Shown piece after piece: positions 1 through 12,858 of a stretch of DNA of 64,000 nt. Below the pieces are notes generated by a model. It worked only from the letters and a program-made list of their open reading frames with translations, did not search any database and was not told the DNA's origin. The number at the start of each line of letters is the position of its first letter. Positions within the stretch are counted from its first letter, which is position 1. Position numbers and translations under genes: made by a program. Origin of the DNA: Spirodela intermedia (Eukaryota; Streptophyta; Magnoliopsida; Alismatales; Araceae); contig LR746270.1 in the NCBI GenBank assembly GCA_902729315.2, positions 6,379,221-6,443,220 on the forward strand. Reading direction: 5' to 3'.

Positions 1-960
1 ATGATCTTCAGCACCCACATTTTTTGTCCCAATCTCTCAATCTCATTTTATTATAAATATGGGTAGCAATATAATCAAACATTGATTGATTTTATTCATA
101 GATCCATATAATTCACATACTCCACCTCTTGCTTGGGCAGTAATCTTATAGTTGGATTAAATATTTATGGTACCTATCCATGAGTTGTTGCATAAGGTCT
201 ATAAGAGGCTCTAATGTTACAATTTCTTCTTCCTTTGTCTAATATAATTTTACTAAATATTAAGTTTAGATGTACTTCTCATATAAAGTCTTCAAGGATA
301 TTCTTGATTTGTATAGGCTTTGGTCACCTTTTAGTATCTTGAAGATGCCACCTACCTTGAATTTAAAAAATAATTGACCCTAATTTACTGATGTCTAATA
401 CTTACAATTACTGCATTCCAAGGATGATGTCAATGGTGCTTAATTGTAATAATAAATAATCATCTACTACCACAACTATTTCATTTTTAGAGACTCGCTT
501 GTAAATTCCTTCACCTTGAACTATCATATACAAGTTAACTCCTACTCAATAGTATGTTGTTATCGTCAATAATAACTTTAATTTTTTCATAAGTTTTGTT
601 GAAATGAAGTTGTAGGTAGCTTTGCAATCTATAGGAATTGCCTCTTTTGGTTCCATTGCTCATGTGAGCTTCATCATCCTATGTTTGGTCAATCCCATAA
701 TGGAGTTAAGGGATAATTTCATATTCTTTGGCACTCCTACCTCCATTCTTGTTTCTTCTCTTAGATTGAACACCTTGTTTCTTCTTCTTCAGAATTTAAT
801 TTAAAAACCTAATCGTCCTCATGCACTAATAAGATTTGTTGCTTTCTTTTACAGACTTGCTAGGGGCCTTATTTTTAATTATATACAAAATATAACTATT
901 GGATCCTTTGTCCTTGAATTTTTGCCTCTAATAGTTTTATCCTCTTCTTGCCTTCCCTAT
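1..960 (-). mobile_element. Decayed Ty3/gypsy retrotransposon fragment (gag end, protease, start of RT)
   Basis: Read on the minus strand with several stops and frame changes, this stretch gives pieces of a Ty3/gypsy polyprotein in the normal order. Around 960-800 there is a gag-end segment like 'LLVHEDD'. Around 720-600 comes 'SLNSIMGLTKHRMMKL' followed by 'DCKATYNFIST', which matches the protease active-site region (usually D-S-G-A-T-H-N-F-I-S, so the site is altered). Around 450-400 is 'TIDIILGMQ', like the conserved V-D-V-I-L-G-M-Q-W. Around 130-10 is 'INV' and 'NEIERLGQKM', like the start of the RT domain. The element continues past the left edge. It is non-coding now because of many stops. 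The class call rests on remembered family motifs. Confidence 0.75.
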
Positions 961-3900
961 GATGGTTATTATGCTGTATTACTACATCATCTTACACCCT
1001 AACTAGAGACTTGATTATGTTGTGAGACTTATTTTACCACATTTAGATAATTTACTTGACAATATATTTGTGTTCCTAGTTCCTTTTTGACTTAAGAAGG
1101 CTTTGGGCACTTAAAAGTTAAGACTAAAACAACCCTCTAGTTCTTGAATGTTAAATGTAATGTTGTTTATCTCTCCCACCAAGTGGGCCATTTTCATAAT
1201 TGAGTTTATATTAATTGGTTCAAGAACTATGATCTCCATTATGATATCTAATAAAATATAATTAATATTAGTTGACTCCAAGTTAAATCCACAAAGATAA
1301 TTTGACTTTATGAAAGAAAATTATATTCCAAATAAAAAATATAAATATAAATATAATAAATAATAAATAAATAATAAGATGATAAATCTCCATTATCTCC
1401 TACAAGTTGATGACATAGTGTTGGATTCAGAAGGCCATGAAGGGACTCTTTTGTGTTGGAGAAAGAAGAGAGAGATTAACAAGGGAAGAGGGAAAGTGAT
1501 ATAGAAGGGAGAGGAGAGTGAGATATGGGTAATAGGAGAGAGATGAGAGAGGGGCTGTTGCAAAGGTGGAAGAGTTGACTAGTCAATGAGTTTACTTCGT
1601 CAAAGGTGACATGTGAGAGAGAGTTTCTTGCTAGTGTGAGAAAACACTATAGAAAAAGGATAATTTAGTCAGAAAAAGGAAGAACTCATGTTGGAGAGAG
1701 GTTTCTTGCTAGTGTGAGAAAAATCACTCACAAAAATGATAAAGGATGATTAAAAACTAAAAAAATAAAAAAATTGAATGAGAAACCAAGTAAGAGAATG
1801 GAATGAGGAGAAAGAGTAAAAAACATGGTAGAAAGAGTAGAACTCGCTGATAGGAAATGGGAGGAAAGGAAGAATATTAGAAATGTAAGAAAAATGAACT
1901 CATATTTGTCACTCGAGAAGAAAGAGAGAAAGGGAGAGTAAGACAGTAATGAAAATTCAGTAAAAACTCAGAAACTAAAGACCCAAACTGTTGAGGAAGA
2001 AATGGAGGATGGTTTCCTACTTGTCCCATAAGAAAAGAATGAATGAGATGAGAGGAACACCATGAAAAAGAGAGAAGCTCGAGAAAGAGAAGGGAGGAGA
2101 AAAGAGGGGGAAGAAGACGAGAAGTGAAGACAATTCCCATAAGAATATGTACATGAATATGCACACACACATATATAGTGTTGATTTCTTCTAATTTAAC
2201 ATAGTGGAATTTGATAACATTGTTGATTTCCTATATAGTTTAGGTAACATGAATTTTGGGCACAAAGACTAAAGGAGGAAGAAGAAGTTCCACCATTGAG
2301 AACAAGATTATGCAATATTAATATTTTAATTTTTTGTGCCTTTTTTATGTAGGTTATCTAAATGGCAACCTAAGTTTTTAATGTTGGAAGTAATAATTTT
2401 TTTAGTAAAAATAGTGAAATAAAATCACCCTTTTGTCTGTGACTTTTAATATTTTGGCAATTTGAAGTATGTTAGAGTCTTGGAATAATTCAAATCTTGT
2501 CTTTTTGGGGTGGGGTTTGATGTTTAGAAATAAGGGATGCATTTAAATTTAAGGGAAAGAGTGTTGTCCATTAACCTCCTTTTATTCTATTTACTTTATA
2601 ATATTAAACTATAAATACCTTGATTATGGGATTCATTGATCTTGTTTTCCAAATAAAATTTTAAATGATAGCATATGTTTTTGATAATTAGTCTTGTTGA
2701 CTCTAGATTGACTTAAAATACTAGGTTTGATGAACTAATAAACTCCATAGATGTGTATACACATTTAACAACTTTAATTTTAGTAAGTTTGTTTGCACAT
2801 TATTACATATCTAATATTTTACCTCGTAATTATGTATTTATATCATTGTAACCTCAAATTTCAACTCTTTAAGTCTATGTACTCACCTCTATATCTTTAA
2901 ATTTTATCCCATGCTATATGTTACTAACATGGCAGAAGTTAGAGAATGACTAAAAGGAGGCATGAATCCCCATGAGGAGATGAAATAAATTATTTAATAA
3001 TGGTGAAGATTTCCCTGCAAATAGGCCAAAAAGTAGTCTAGATCATGCAGAATGAGAGTTAATAAGAAATCTACAAATACATGGTTTCAACTAAATAAAA
3101 AATTACTTAACCTAATAAGGGGAACCCAATTTGGGACTCTCATCTTCATTGTTTTGGGCATTCCAACTTTTCCAAAATATTGTTGAACAACAATACATTT
3201 TTTATAACTTTAAGTTTGAAAACATAATACAAACTTGTAACTTTATTTGTAGATCTTTTCATGCTTGATTTTCTTGCTTGTGCATATGTTTTTACAATGC
3301 CAAGTTTTGGCTATGCACATAAAAATATTCACATTTGAAACTTAGGCACATCAATTAATATAAAATTTTAATTTGGATTTATAGACATACCTTTATGTAA
3401 CTTATGTATCGGTATCCCTCTATCTCTAGTTTATTAAATTTGAATATTATTATCCTGATAAATGAGTGCACTCATTTTGCAAAGATATTTACACATACAT
3501 CATTGTAATTTTGAAATTTAGCTCCATAAATGCAATATGCATAGCTCAAAATCTGTAAATTCATCCCAAATTTTCATTCATATCCCCATAACTCTCAATA
3601 TTAACTTTATGAATGTGTATACACACATCTCCGTTATCTATTGCATGTATCTCCATCAACCTAACATGCATCCAATCTGCTCTACGGATTCAATTGCAAT
3701 ATTGTGTGAGGTGAGGTAGAAGGTAAAATAAGAGAAAAATGACGTTTTTCTCAAACATGAATGCATGCATATGCATGCCAACTGAATTTTGAAGCATGAA
3801 GGTAAGCCCAGAATGATGCACCCAATGCTTGACATAAAAGATTAGGTCTTTGCTCAGCCCCACAAGAAAAAGCAAAGTAATAATCATAAAACTTCCCACA

Positions 3901-4047
3901 AACTAGTTGAATAGTTCATAAGTTGTGTGGCAATTTAACTTAGTTGCACCAATAATTCAACCAGTCTTAATATTTGACTATTTAATGTAACTAAGCACAA
4001 TTAATACTTTAGAGGTAAAAATATGACGAAATTAGCCTCATCAACTA
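961..4047. other. AT-rich intergenic sequence, no gene seen
   Basis: I see no reading frame here with a recognisable domain. 1430-2170 is purine-rich (GA-rich on +). A phrase of about 28 bases containing 'ttcttgctagtgtgaga' occurs twice, near 1622 and 1702, as a short degenerate direct repeat about 80 bases apart. A run of AT-rich TAAA/TAA motifs lies at about 1330-1380. Confidence 0.5.
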
Positions 4048-4070
4048 CTCTCTCTCTCTCTCTCTCTCTC
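4048..4070. repeat. (CT)n microsatellite
   Basis: Perfect CT dinucleotide tract of about 23 bases, some 750 bases upstream of the TCTP TATA box. Confidence 0.9.
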
Positions 4071-4803
4071 TTAAAGGGCGGCATCTCTCTGCTGCCCTCT
4101 TCTAGACAGGGAAATTAGCTACATGAGGTCTATTGCAGTGCCTCTCAATCAGGCCGGATCCGAGGGGAATACCCAATTTTGATGAAGCAAATTCTGAGTA
4201 GGAGCCTATCCTGTGAAGAAGTTTCAAGGAGGTCTGTTCTTCGTCATTTTATAATGTGAATGTATACAATTTCATTTGGTATTCCGAGAGGCGGCCGTCC
4301 CTTCTCGATCGCTCTATCTGAAAAGCTGGAAGGAATATTCCCTGTGGATTGGTATCTCTGTTTTATGGTCGGACCCTCCCTTCTCCTTTTGACGTGCCCT
4401 GGTGTCCGTCCCTTTCCGCGTTCACGTGATAGCCGGACAATGTGATATGGGACCCAAAGCTAAAAGACCTTTTCTTTTCTCGGGGATTAAACAGGAGAGT
4501 GAGAGGAGGGAGACAATGAAGGGGAGAAGAGAGAAGAGAGAGAGTGAGAGAACTGAGAGCAGAGAATGGAAAGAGGAGAGAAGAGAGAGAGAGTGAGAGG
4601 AACAATCATCTTCTCGGGGGGGCGAGCCTTTTTTGGCATTCGGGCCCTCCGGGCCGGGCTTCAACATGCACAATAAGGCGTTGTGGAAACGTTTCGGTCT
4701 TTCCCTAACTGCTTTGCATCTCTTCCGTGCGTGACAATACTGACTTAGTTCGGAGTTACGGTAGGACCCTGATGACCCCCAACGTGCACCCGGAAACCCT
4801 TAC

Positions 4804-4811
4804 TATAAATA
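4804..4811 (+). promoter_or_regulatory. Putative TATA box of the TCTP gene
   Basis: The sequence TATAAATA lies 114 bases upstream of the TCTP start codon. A C/T-rich leader follows (4820-4910), as is common in plant TCTP and ribosomal-protein genes. This would place transcription start near 4840. Position and motif are seen; promoter function is inferred. Confidence 0.6.
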
Positions 4812-4924
4812 CCCTTGCTTCTCCAAGAATTGGGTCTCCTCTCGCTCTCGATACTCGTCGCGGTGGGCGCCCCCCCCCCTCTCCCTCTCGACTCCCGTCT
4901 CTCCGGCTCCAGAACAGTGCGAAA

Positions 4925-7900
4925 ATGCTAGTTTATAACGATCTTATTTCAGGTAATGAAACTAGTGGATCTGGATCCTATCTTCCACCGTCTCTCGAGG
5001 GCGAATTATACACCTCTGGCTTCGGCCTTTCTCAAATGTGATTATGTTTCATTTTGGATTTGTGCTGGCATGTCGGTATTGTTGGGCTCGGGTCTTGGCC
5101 AAATCTGTCAGTTGTTGCTTGTTAACTTTCAAGGATCAGACATCTTGGAGGGAGGGAAATTGTTTTTTTCCTGGTTTTCACTTCCCTTTTCGTGAGGCTA
5201 TTTTTTTTTGTATTTCTTCCCGTCTTTGCGTGGGATCTGCTCTTAAAAACATAAGATTTATATGGACATTTGAAGACAAAGTAGGGTTACAGATGTATTT
5301 TCTGTTGATATTGGCTGTTTGGTTTATCCACCTATTCTTTGTTTGTGTTTTGGGCTTCCTTGAGGCCGTACGCAATATCTGATTTTTAGTGAAATAAATC
5401 TTTGTTCTGTGGCCTGTAGATGGGTGCTTTTGACCTTTCGAATTTTTTCCTGTTCCGGTGATAGTTTTTACTCTAGGAGTGTGGAAGACTTGATATTAGA
5501 TACGTTCTGTGTGATTGAAGGTGTCAAAATTCTAAGAAATTAGGGAGTTTTAGACTCCAACCAGTTAATATGCCTCACATGATTTTCAATGCTGATATTG
5601 CATGCATAGAGGATCGGTATTTTTTGTAGTTGTACTCAGTGGGTATTATGGGCTTTAGAACAACCTAACGTTCTAGTTTTCTAGAAGAATTTGTTGGGAT
5701 GTCTACTGGATGCCTTATTTTTCTATGTACATTGAGGGTATGGTTCTACGTAAAAAAACATATTCTTAGCTAACTAGTTTTTTTTTCTTGATGCATTGAA
5801 TGCAAGCAAATGAACTAATACTGACACAAAGAAATTTATTAGATAGTCCATGTTTGGATTAGTAAGCTTTTTATACCACTGTTTTGTCAGTTCGGAGAAA
5901 ATATATACCGGTTCATTTTTAAGACAATCTAATAGTAGACTAGACACGTTTTCTACCCCAATTAGCATCTAGAGTAGTTTTTTGATACGGAAACAGATAT
6001 TCAGCTGAAAACGTTTCCCGTGCCATGACTTACATTGTCTCTTTCACTATCGCTCCAGCGACCACTAAATTATATTTGGTAATATGTACTTTTCAGGCAT
6101 ATATGGTGAAATCTTGAGATCTCTGTCTCATTCAGTAATGGATTTGTTGGCCGCATGTTAGTGTATCATCTTAATGAGATTTGGCCTCTTTCATTTCCAA
6201 GGAGAACGATGTGGGATGCTAGATCAGCCTTCCGAGATTGGGTTTGTTATGAAAATAATGCCTATGATGATCAACATTAGCCTGTCATATGCTCAGCAGC
6301 GTACTGCACATTTTTTTGATTCAAAGTTTGGCAGGCCAATAGTAAACACTTCCTATTAGGTTTCCTTCAGATTTAAATTCAAAACATCAAGCTGTTTCGT
6401 AGAGATGAGCATTAAGTGTCCTTTCGCTGCTTGCTATTTCCACTTACCTCTCCTTGTTCGTGAAAAATCGTCTTCAGATTTCATTGAGAAATGAAATATC
6501 TGTGTACCAAGGAACATTTTTCCTTGTGGTGTTGTATTTCATTGTCATTTTCTGCATTTAGATGCCATCAATCGTGTTTAGTGGGGCTAGAATGCTATGA
6601 TCATCATAGTTTTTTAGGTTCTTGAACTTCAATGTGATGGCATCATTGCAAGTAGAAACCTTGATCATCCATTATCTTGTGAGATCACAATATGTTTGAA
6701 AACGTTTAGTTAGTAATCTTTCTCCTTAAGGTCGTTCTTATCTAAGTCAGCTCTACAGCTTACACAATGTGGATACGAATTTCTCCTCCATGAGCTTGTA
6801 AATGGGCATCAATAAGCACATCATATTGTTATAATTTATGTTCAATGAAATGCGGTGACCACAACCTTCTATAAAGTCAACGGTTGGAATAACTTTTTTT
6901 TTTCTTATTCATTTTTCCTTTGTTTGTGGTTGTTTACCATTTCCTAATTTGTATTCCTACGCAGGTGACGAGCTTCTTTCGGACTCGTTCCCATACAAGG
7001 AGATCGAGAATGGAATACTGTGGGAAGTCGAAGGAAAGGTTAGCCCTGTTAGATTTCTGTGTCATATTGTTAATTTTTTGCATCGCTGGTTGCTAAATAT
7101 TTGGCTTTTTCCATCTATTTTTTGAGAAGAAGTTGGTAAGAGCGCCCTGGGTTAGCTCTGTATTGCATGTTGGGTCAATGCCGGGTTGACGATAGCTTTT
7201 AATTTATTGCTTTAGTTGATAGATTTTACTTGTCTTTATATCATAAGATATTTTTGATTTCGATGAATTTAGTGTTTTTTACACATGTTTTTCTAATTTA
7301 TCTGTTATCGAGGGGTGCAGAAAGTGTTTACATGGTCTGTAAAAGGTTTTGGAGAGATTGTTTTTATGGTATTAGTATGGATAAATTTAATTATTCGTCA
7401 ATTATTTTCGAGTTATTTGATCCCTCTTAAATTTTCCTGAAGCATTTATAAAAGGGATCGCCTAAAATATATTGGAATCTGTGGACATTACTGCTTCTTC
7501 TCTGTGCTTGCTTTTAATGTACAATATGCTTCTAATGTTCAAGTGCAGTGGGTGGTTAAAGGAGCTCTTGATGTAGACATTGGAGCAAACCCATCTGCTG
7601 AAGGTGGAGGAGAAGACGAAGGCGTTGATGATCAGGCTGTCAAAGTTGTTGATATTATTGACACTTTCCGTCTTCAGGTGTTTCCTTCTTCGAATCAACT
7701 GTTTCAGCTTGTTCTCTTACACCTCTGAGCATTCTAACAGTTGTGATATTTTCTCTGAATAGGAGCAACCTCCTTTCGACAAGAAACAGTTTGTGGCCTA
7801 CATTAAGCGGTACATTAAAAACTTGACTCCTAAGTTGGACGAGACGCAGCAGGAGGCATTCAAGAAGGGCGTTGAGGGTGCCACAAAATATTTACTCTCC

Positions 7901-8617
7901 AAACTCAAGGACTTGCAATTGTATGTGCTTATTTTTTTTATTTTGTACATTGTTTGATTCAAAAAGAGCTTCTAGTATTCCTTAGTGTTGGGTAATGTTT
8001 TCAATAGGTCAGACCGGTATGGAGCCCAACCTAGTGATGATTTCACTGCTTTTTTGGGCTTCAAGTTCAAGTATTGTCTGAGAATTTGACCTTGAATTGT
8101 GTCTATCTGGGTGTTGAAAAGTTCCTACCTGCAGCCCGTATCTCCCTTTCCATGTGGTTGCCCTACAATAGACAATGCACACATCTCTCTCTCTCTTTCT
8201 CTCTCTCTCCTCTCCCCATCTCTTCCTCTGGTGGGTTCATATGAAGGGCCCAGACATTAAGGGGTGGTCCGGTTCCCACATGGAGCCTTTTTTCTAGGAG
8301 GATCTTCTTTGAGTTTGGTTCTGATCTGCCTTATTACTGACTAGTCTAGTATCTTGAAATCTTTTAAGGTCGTTGGACCATTTTAATTATATTTTCATCA
8401 ACATACTTTATTGGAAGCTCACCATGAGCTTGCCGATTTCATAGTTCATTTTTGTCTTAGTTGACTCGGTGGGCTGAGTATGTTTCCTGTTTTTGGCAGC
8501 TTTGTTGGTGAGGGCATGCATGATGATGGAAGCGTGGTGTTTGCATACTACAAGGATGGTGCCACCAATCCAACATTTTTGTATTTTGCCCACGGTCTCA
8601 AGGAGGTCAAATGCTGA
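4925..8617 (+). CDS. TCTP: Translationally controlled tumor protein homolog (TCTP), 5 exons
   Basis: Coding exons are 4925-4952, 6965-7038, 7549-7677, 7763-7920 and 8500-8617. All have GT-AG borders and join in phase to 168 codons plus stop, the usual length for plant TCTP. The protein starts MLVYNDLIS and continues [17 protein letters not shown]. It carries the first TCTP signature region (IGANPSAEG, exon 3) and the second ([11 protein letters not shown], exons 4/5), and ends HGLKEVKC. Plant TCTP is a small cytosolic protein that binds calcium and microtubules, has been proposed to regulate Rab/Rheb-type GTPases, and promotes growth. The start is the first ATG after a CT-rich leader and a TATA box. 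Intron 1 is long, about 2.0 kb, and sits after only nine codons, which is typical where a first intron boosts expression. No lesion seen; it looks functional. Confidence 0.97.
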
Positions 8618-9540
8618 GTGTTGGCAAGACGGAAAGAAGAACTTCTGAAACCCATGAGCTCCAGAATCTTCACCACTCTCATACTTCCTATCGTAAGTTT
8701 TTATTATCATTTGGGTGCTTCAAAACCGCGGCAGGTTCTTCTGTAGTGCTTTCATTTTCATGGCCTTTCAGGCAAGCAACTTCTGCCTTTGAACATGTTA
8801 TGTTTGACCTTTTTTAAGAGTGTGTGATTAGTATTTGAGCGTTTCTTGAGCCGTAGTGCGAGTCAGTTGTCTGTTGTGTGATTGCTCTTGGCTCAACTTC
8901 TAGTGAGATTTACATAAGGTTAGCTTGTCAGTCAGTGTACAGGATACAGATGGCCATTACCTAATCCGATTACCTAGACCCATAGGCATCTATGAATAGT
9001 ACACAAAGATACATTCTCTCTCTCTCTCTTTCTGCCCTCTGCCTCTGGTATTAGGTTATGTAATACAGATGTGTTCGCTCTCAACATTGTTGCACCTTGT
9101 AGACGAGGTGAAAGCCATGGTGGGGATTGTTGATAAGCCTCCCATTAAGACAGTCAAGAAGGAAGAAACTTCCAGCTTCTAAATGGGGAGGGGCAGAGGG
9201 TTAAATATAAATAAGGAGACTCAGCTGTATAGGGGGACAGGAAAAAAGACACTTGGTTCAATTCGGTCTCCACGACTCAAAACCTTGTTCCCCTAATCTT
9301 TGTTTCCCATTCCCTTGGAAAAGAATCATCCTATTCTTTTCTAGATCAAGGTTCTTACCAAATTGATGATGAAGGCCAACAGTCAAGTGCTCACCCTTCC
9401 CATATTCGTAGCCAAGATTGGGGTAAGAAATAGCATTCACGTCATACATTAATCTAACAACTAAAGTACATGTCATAAGAGTGATAATTCTAAGTCTCTT
9501 AGAAACGATGAAGTGATTTCTTATGAAGCTGAAATGAAGA
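8618..9540. other. TCTP 3' region and spacer with one small open frame
   Basis: The first 200-300 bases are presumably the TCTP 3' UTR. A short CT tract lies near 9016-9030. A small frame at 9069-9182 is listed separately. At about 9440-9540 the sequence begins to resemble the 3' flank of GH1 pseudogene B (about 20150-20370), so the duplicated GH1 block reaches at least this far. Confidence 0.5.
9069..9182 (+). other. Small open frame or orphan last exon, 37 aa, unrecognised
   Basis: An ATG at 9069 opens 37 codons ending in TAA. The C-terminal part reads DEVKAMVGIVDKPPIKTVK then KEETSSF, a charged, low-bias, protein-like sequence. A possible splice acceptor (ttgtag, ending at 9102) sits just before 'DEVKAM', so this could be the last exon of a lost or displaced gene rather than a true small gene. 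I do not recognise the family and saw no partner exon upstream. Confidence 0.3.
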
Positions 9541-9963
9541 AAATCTGGTTGCTTGTTACGTTGCAGCTTAGAGAGCCACCACGTCCTTGGGAAGGGTGAA
9601 ACTCTTTGAAAGTCCCCTTCTCATATTTAAAATCAACATAGTAGAGGTGAAACTCGAACCCTGATAAAATCTCAAATAAGTCTAAGAATGACCAGACAAA
9701 GTATACTCTAGCATTTGTTCCATTCCTGCAACAAATGGGTATTTGAAAGACACACGTTAATGCTTTTATAGCCCCTCAAACAAGTTCATATCATATCTTA
9801 GAGGCTTCGGCATGGATGGGAAACGATAAAATCACCTAATGTAATACTCGTCTAGTGTCATCCAATGTAACGCCGTATGTAGTTTGGAAACCTGATGCAA
9901 ATGACAAGGAGAGTATCTATTACTAGTTTCCATTTGTCGGAAATGTCGTTGGTATTATTGTGT

Positions 9964-9966
<3 letters not shown>

Positions 9967-10032
<66 letters not shown>
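9967..10032. repeat. (GA)n microsatellite inside GH1 pseudogene A
   Basis: Perfect GA tract of 66 bases. It starts about 5 bases past the exon 11 donor side of pseudogene A. Pseudogene B has only 'gatatagaaagc' at the same place (about 20790), so the tract expanded in copy A alone. Confidence 0.95.
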
Positions 10033-10033
<1 letters not shown>

Positions 10034-11889
10034 AAACCATTCTCCTGAATGTAGATGGGTAGATTTCCATATTTGCTCTTCTAAGACAGTAGAAAACTCT
10101 CCAAGGCGGCTGGATCAATACTATTGGGAGAAAGAAAAAATCAAGCAACTCAGCTCGCCAAGCGACAAACCACAAAATAAAATGAGTTAAAGAGAGTCTC
10201 TACCTGTTTGCTCGGTGCGGCATCCCCAGAAACTATATTTGATCAGTGCAATAAGAAGATATTCAAGTCAAAAGGGTTTGATTAGATCGAGCTAGTACGA
10301 ATAAATTCAGTAAGAACTTATTTTTCCTGAATTATTTCATGAAGAACTCATTGGATATTAAACTGAAAATCATTTAGCTATGAAGAACGCAATCCGTTTA
10401 GTTAATGTAGGAACGAGGGCGTGTTAGGAGAACCTGAAACTAGACCGGACATATCAGCAATGAAATCTCGAACATCTATGTTCTGTGTGTCATGGTTGTC
10501 CGAAAAATACACAGATGAATAGTAATTAATTCCAAGAAAGTCAACGGAGCCCTTCAGCTGTTTAGATTGACCCTCTGTGAAAGACGGAATTCTCAATCTT
10601 GCTTTCTTCTTCATGATCTCGGGGTAGTCCCCAAACAGAAGAGGGTTCAGAACCCTGGGATGGAAGGTCAAATGGAAGAGGGTAAGTAGTCTAAAGATGG
10701 AATGCACATGTATGATGTCATGCAAGTAGAGAAAAGTCAACAAGAGAATTGACCACGAAGTAAAATGCTCTATTGGTTGCCTTTCAATCAGCTATTGAGT
10801 TTGAGCATGGATAGAATCCAAACGTGTTTAAAGTAATCCCAATCAAACATTTTTGAGTTTCCTAGACCATCGAACCATAGAAGTGATCCTTTTGTGGGAA
10901 CTAAGAACATATATAAAAAGAAACTGAAAGAAACTCTCGACTTTTCTCGCGTTGGGGTATGACTGGTACTTTGTTCTGTACACAACTCAACAACACTTGC
11001 GTGAGCCAAAAGAAGGTTATGCATGCCAATGTAGGGTTCTACTGTAGAATTTCCATGCGTACAATTGCTGATCCCGAAAGGGTCAGAGCACCTATTTGGA
11101 AGGAATATCCCGTGGTCATACGAACCAAGTGACAAGAGGTTGGGTTCATTAATCTTGGTCCGGTGTGAAACCCCATCACCAAATTCCTTGAAAGTTCACG
11201 TACTCCACCAAATTCCTTGATCGTCGTCGTCATGTTTAGAAGAGAAGTAAACTAAAGGAGGAAACAGATGCGAGGTTTATGGGCGTACATGATCTTAGGA
11301 CTCAGCCAGCCACCATACTCATCCTGAAGCACTAGAGGCAGATCAAAATGATACAAGGTAGTATATAAGGTCGGATCCCTATTGAAGCAGTGATAGACAA
11401 CATGTGAACATTCATGACAGCTTATACAGAGTTCTTTGGCCTGATTGAAAAAATGGGAAAACTTTTCACCATCTAATTACCGTTCTTGACTAGCTCTTCG
11501 ATGAGATTATTATAGCAGTTGATCTCTTTTGGGTTGATGGCTCATCTACCATCTGAAAAAGTAGAAAAAGGCAAATTGGGGAAAATAATAAAGAAGAAGA
11601 GAGAAAATATGATTTTTCACGTTCTCTTTTTAATTAGTCTACACGAATAGGATAAGCGAGGATTCTTTACTTGGAATCAGTCTTGACCAAGAGATGGAAA
11701 ATCTGTAGCCCTCCAGCCCAGTTTCACTATCAGCTTTACATTTTCCTATAAAAGAATTAAGTTTTGTTATCATGAATCGAAACAGGAAAATACCAAATCA
11801 AATCAATATTTCTTATTTGATGTTATTTAAAATTTATTTCGTAAGTCTATTTCTTGGGTATACTTTTCCACATAATATGAATCATGTAA

Positions 11890-12175
11890 CTTGCACAACC
11901 TCCCATAACTAGAATATAAATATACAATTAGTTGGGCTTGGGCTCATACTCTTCATATTTTGACTTTAGCATACTTATAGGCATAAATTCTGAATTTGGA
12001 TTATCTCATGGGGTCATGCATTACTTAAATATTTTTGTGCCGAGATCTTTCTATTTCCAATCACACCCGTTATAAAGGTTTTCGCATTAGGAATAGAAAA
12101 ATAATATTTTAAAGTGAACTACTACTTCAGTTAGTCGCCCTGGCGTCCAAGAGTCATCTGTTCATTTTTTTCTTA
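11890..12175. repeat. Upstream intron segment shared by GH1 pseudogenes A and B
   Basis: The sequence from about 11930 ('tgggcttgggctcatac') to about 12170 aligns collinearly with 23150-23390 upstream of pseudogene B. Shared phrases include 'cctttctattt', 'atcacaccc' and 'atcatctgttcat'. This shows that A and B come from one duplicated block that included the large intron between exons 3 and 4. Confidence 0.75.
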
Positions 12176-12599
12176 AATAAGAAAATAAATTAATATTTTG
12201 AACCATGAAATGTTAAATCATAAATTTGGTGCTCTTGAGGAGGAATAAAATGAATTAGGGTACAGAAAATCTCAATATGGTCAATAAAAGTTTCAACATC
12301 CAGAAAATAATGATGTTTCCAAACTTTGGATTAATCCATTAAGTAGACATTGAAAATAATATAGCTTTCGAGAAAGTAACGAAATAGTTAGGGTCTCAAT
12401 AAAGTCTACCCTAAAAGACATCAACGATCATCTTTAGAGATATTAGCTATACTCATTCCCAGGTTCACATCTTTCCTCTCTCTCTCTCTTTCCTCTCCCC
12501 TGGTCTCCCTTTCACCCTCATCTTCCCCATCTGCTCTCTCGCCCAGTCTCTGTGCATCTTTGGGCCTTTTCTCTTCCCAGCTCCTTACCTCTCTCTCTC

Positions 12600-12858
12600 T
12601 CTTTCTCTCTCGCTCTATTTGTTTGTTTATTTGTCTAAGTATCTATGTATATATCTATCTGTGCATCTATCAATCGATCTATACACCTATGTACCCAACT
12701 ATCTATCTGTCTTCCTCACTATCCATCTATTTCTCTATCTATCTATCTATCTATCTATCTATTTATCCATCTATCTATCTATTTATCTACACATCTATCT
12801 GTTTGTCTATCTTTCTATCCATTTGTTTGTCTATGTATCTATGTATGTATCTCTTCAG
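12600..12858. repeat. Imperfect (TCTA)n/(TCTG)n microsatellite
   Basis: A tetranucleotide repeat on the plus strand, nearly pure TCTA from about 12730 to 12785 with degenerate copies on both sides. CT-rich tracts precede it at 12475-12615. Open frames across it give only Y-L-S-I type repeats in every frame and are not genes. It lies in the large intron of pseudogene A. Confidence 0.9.
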
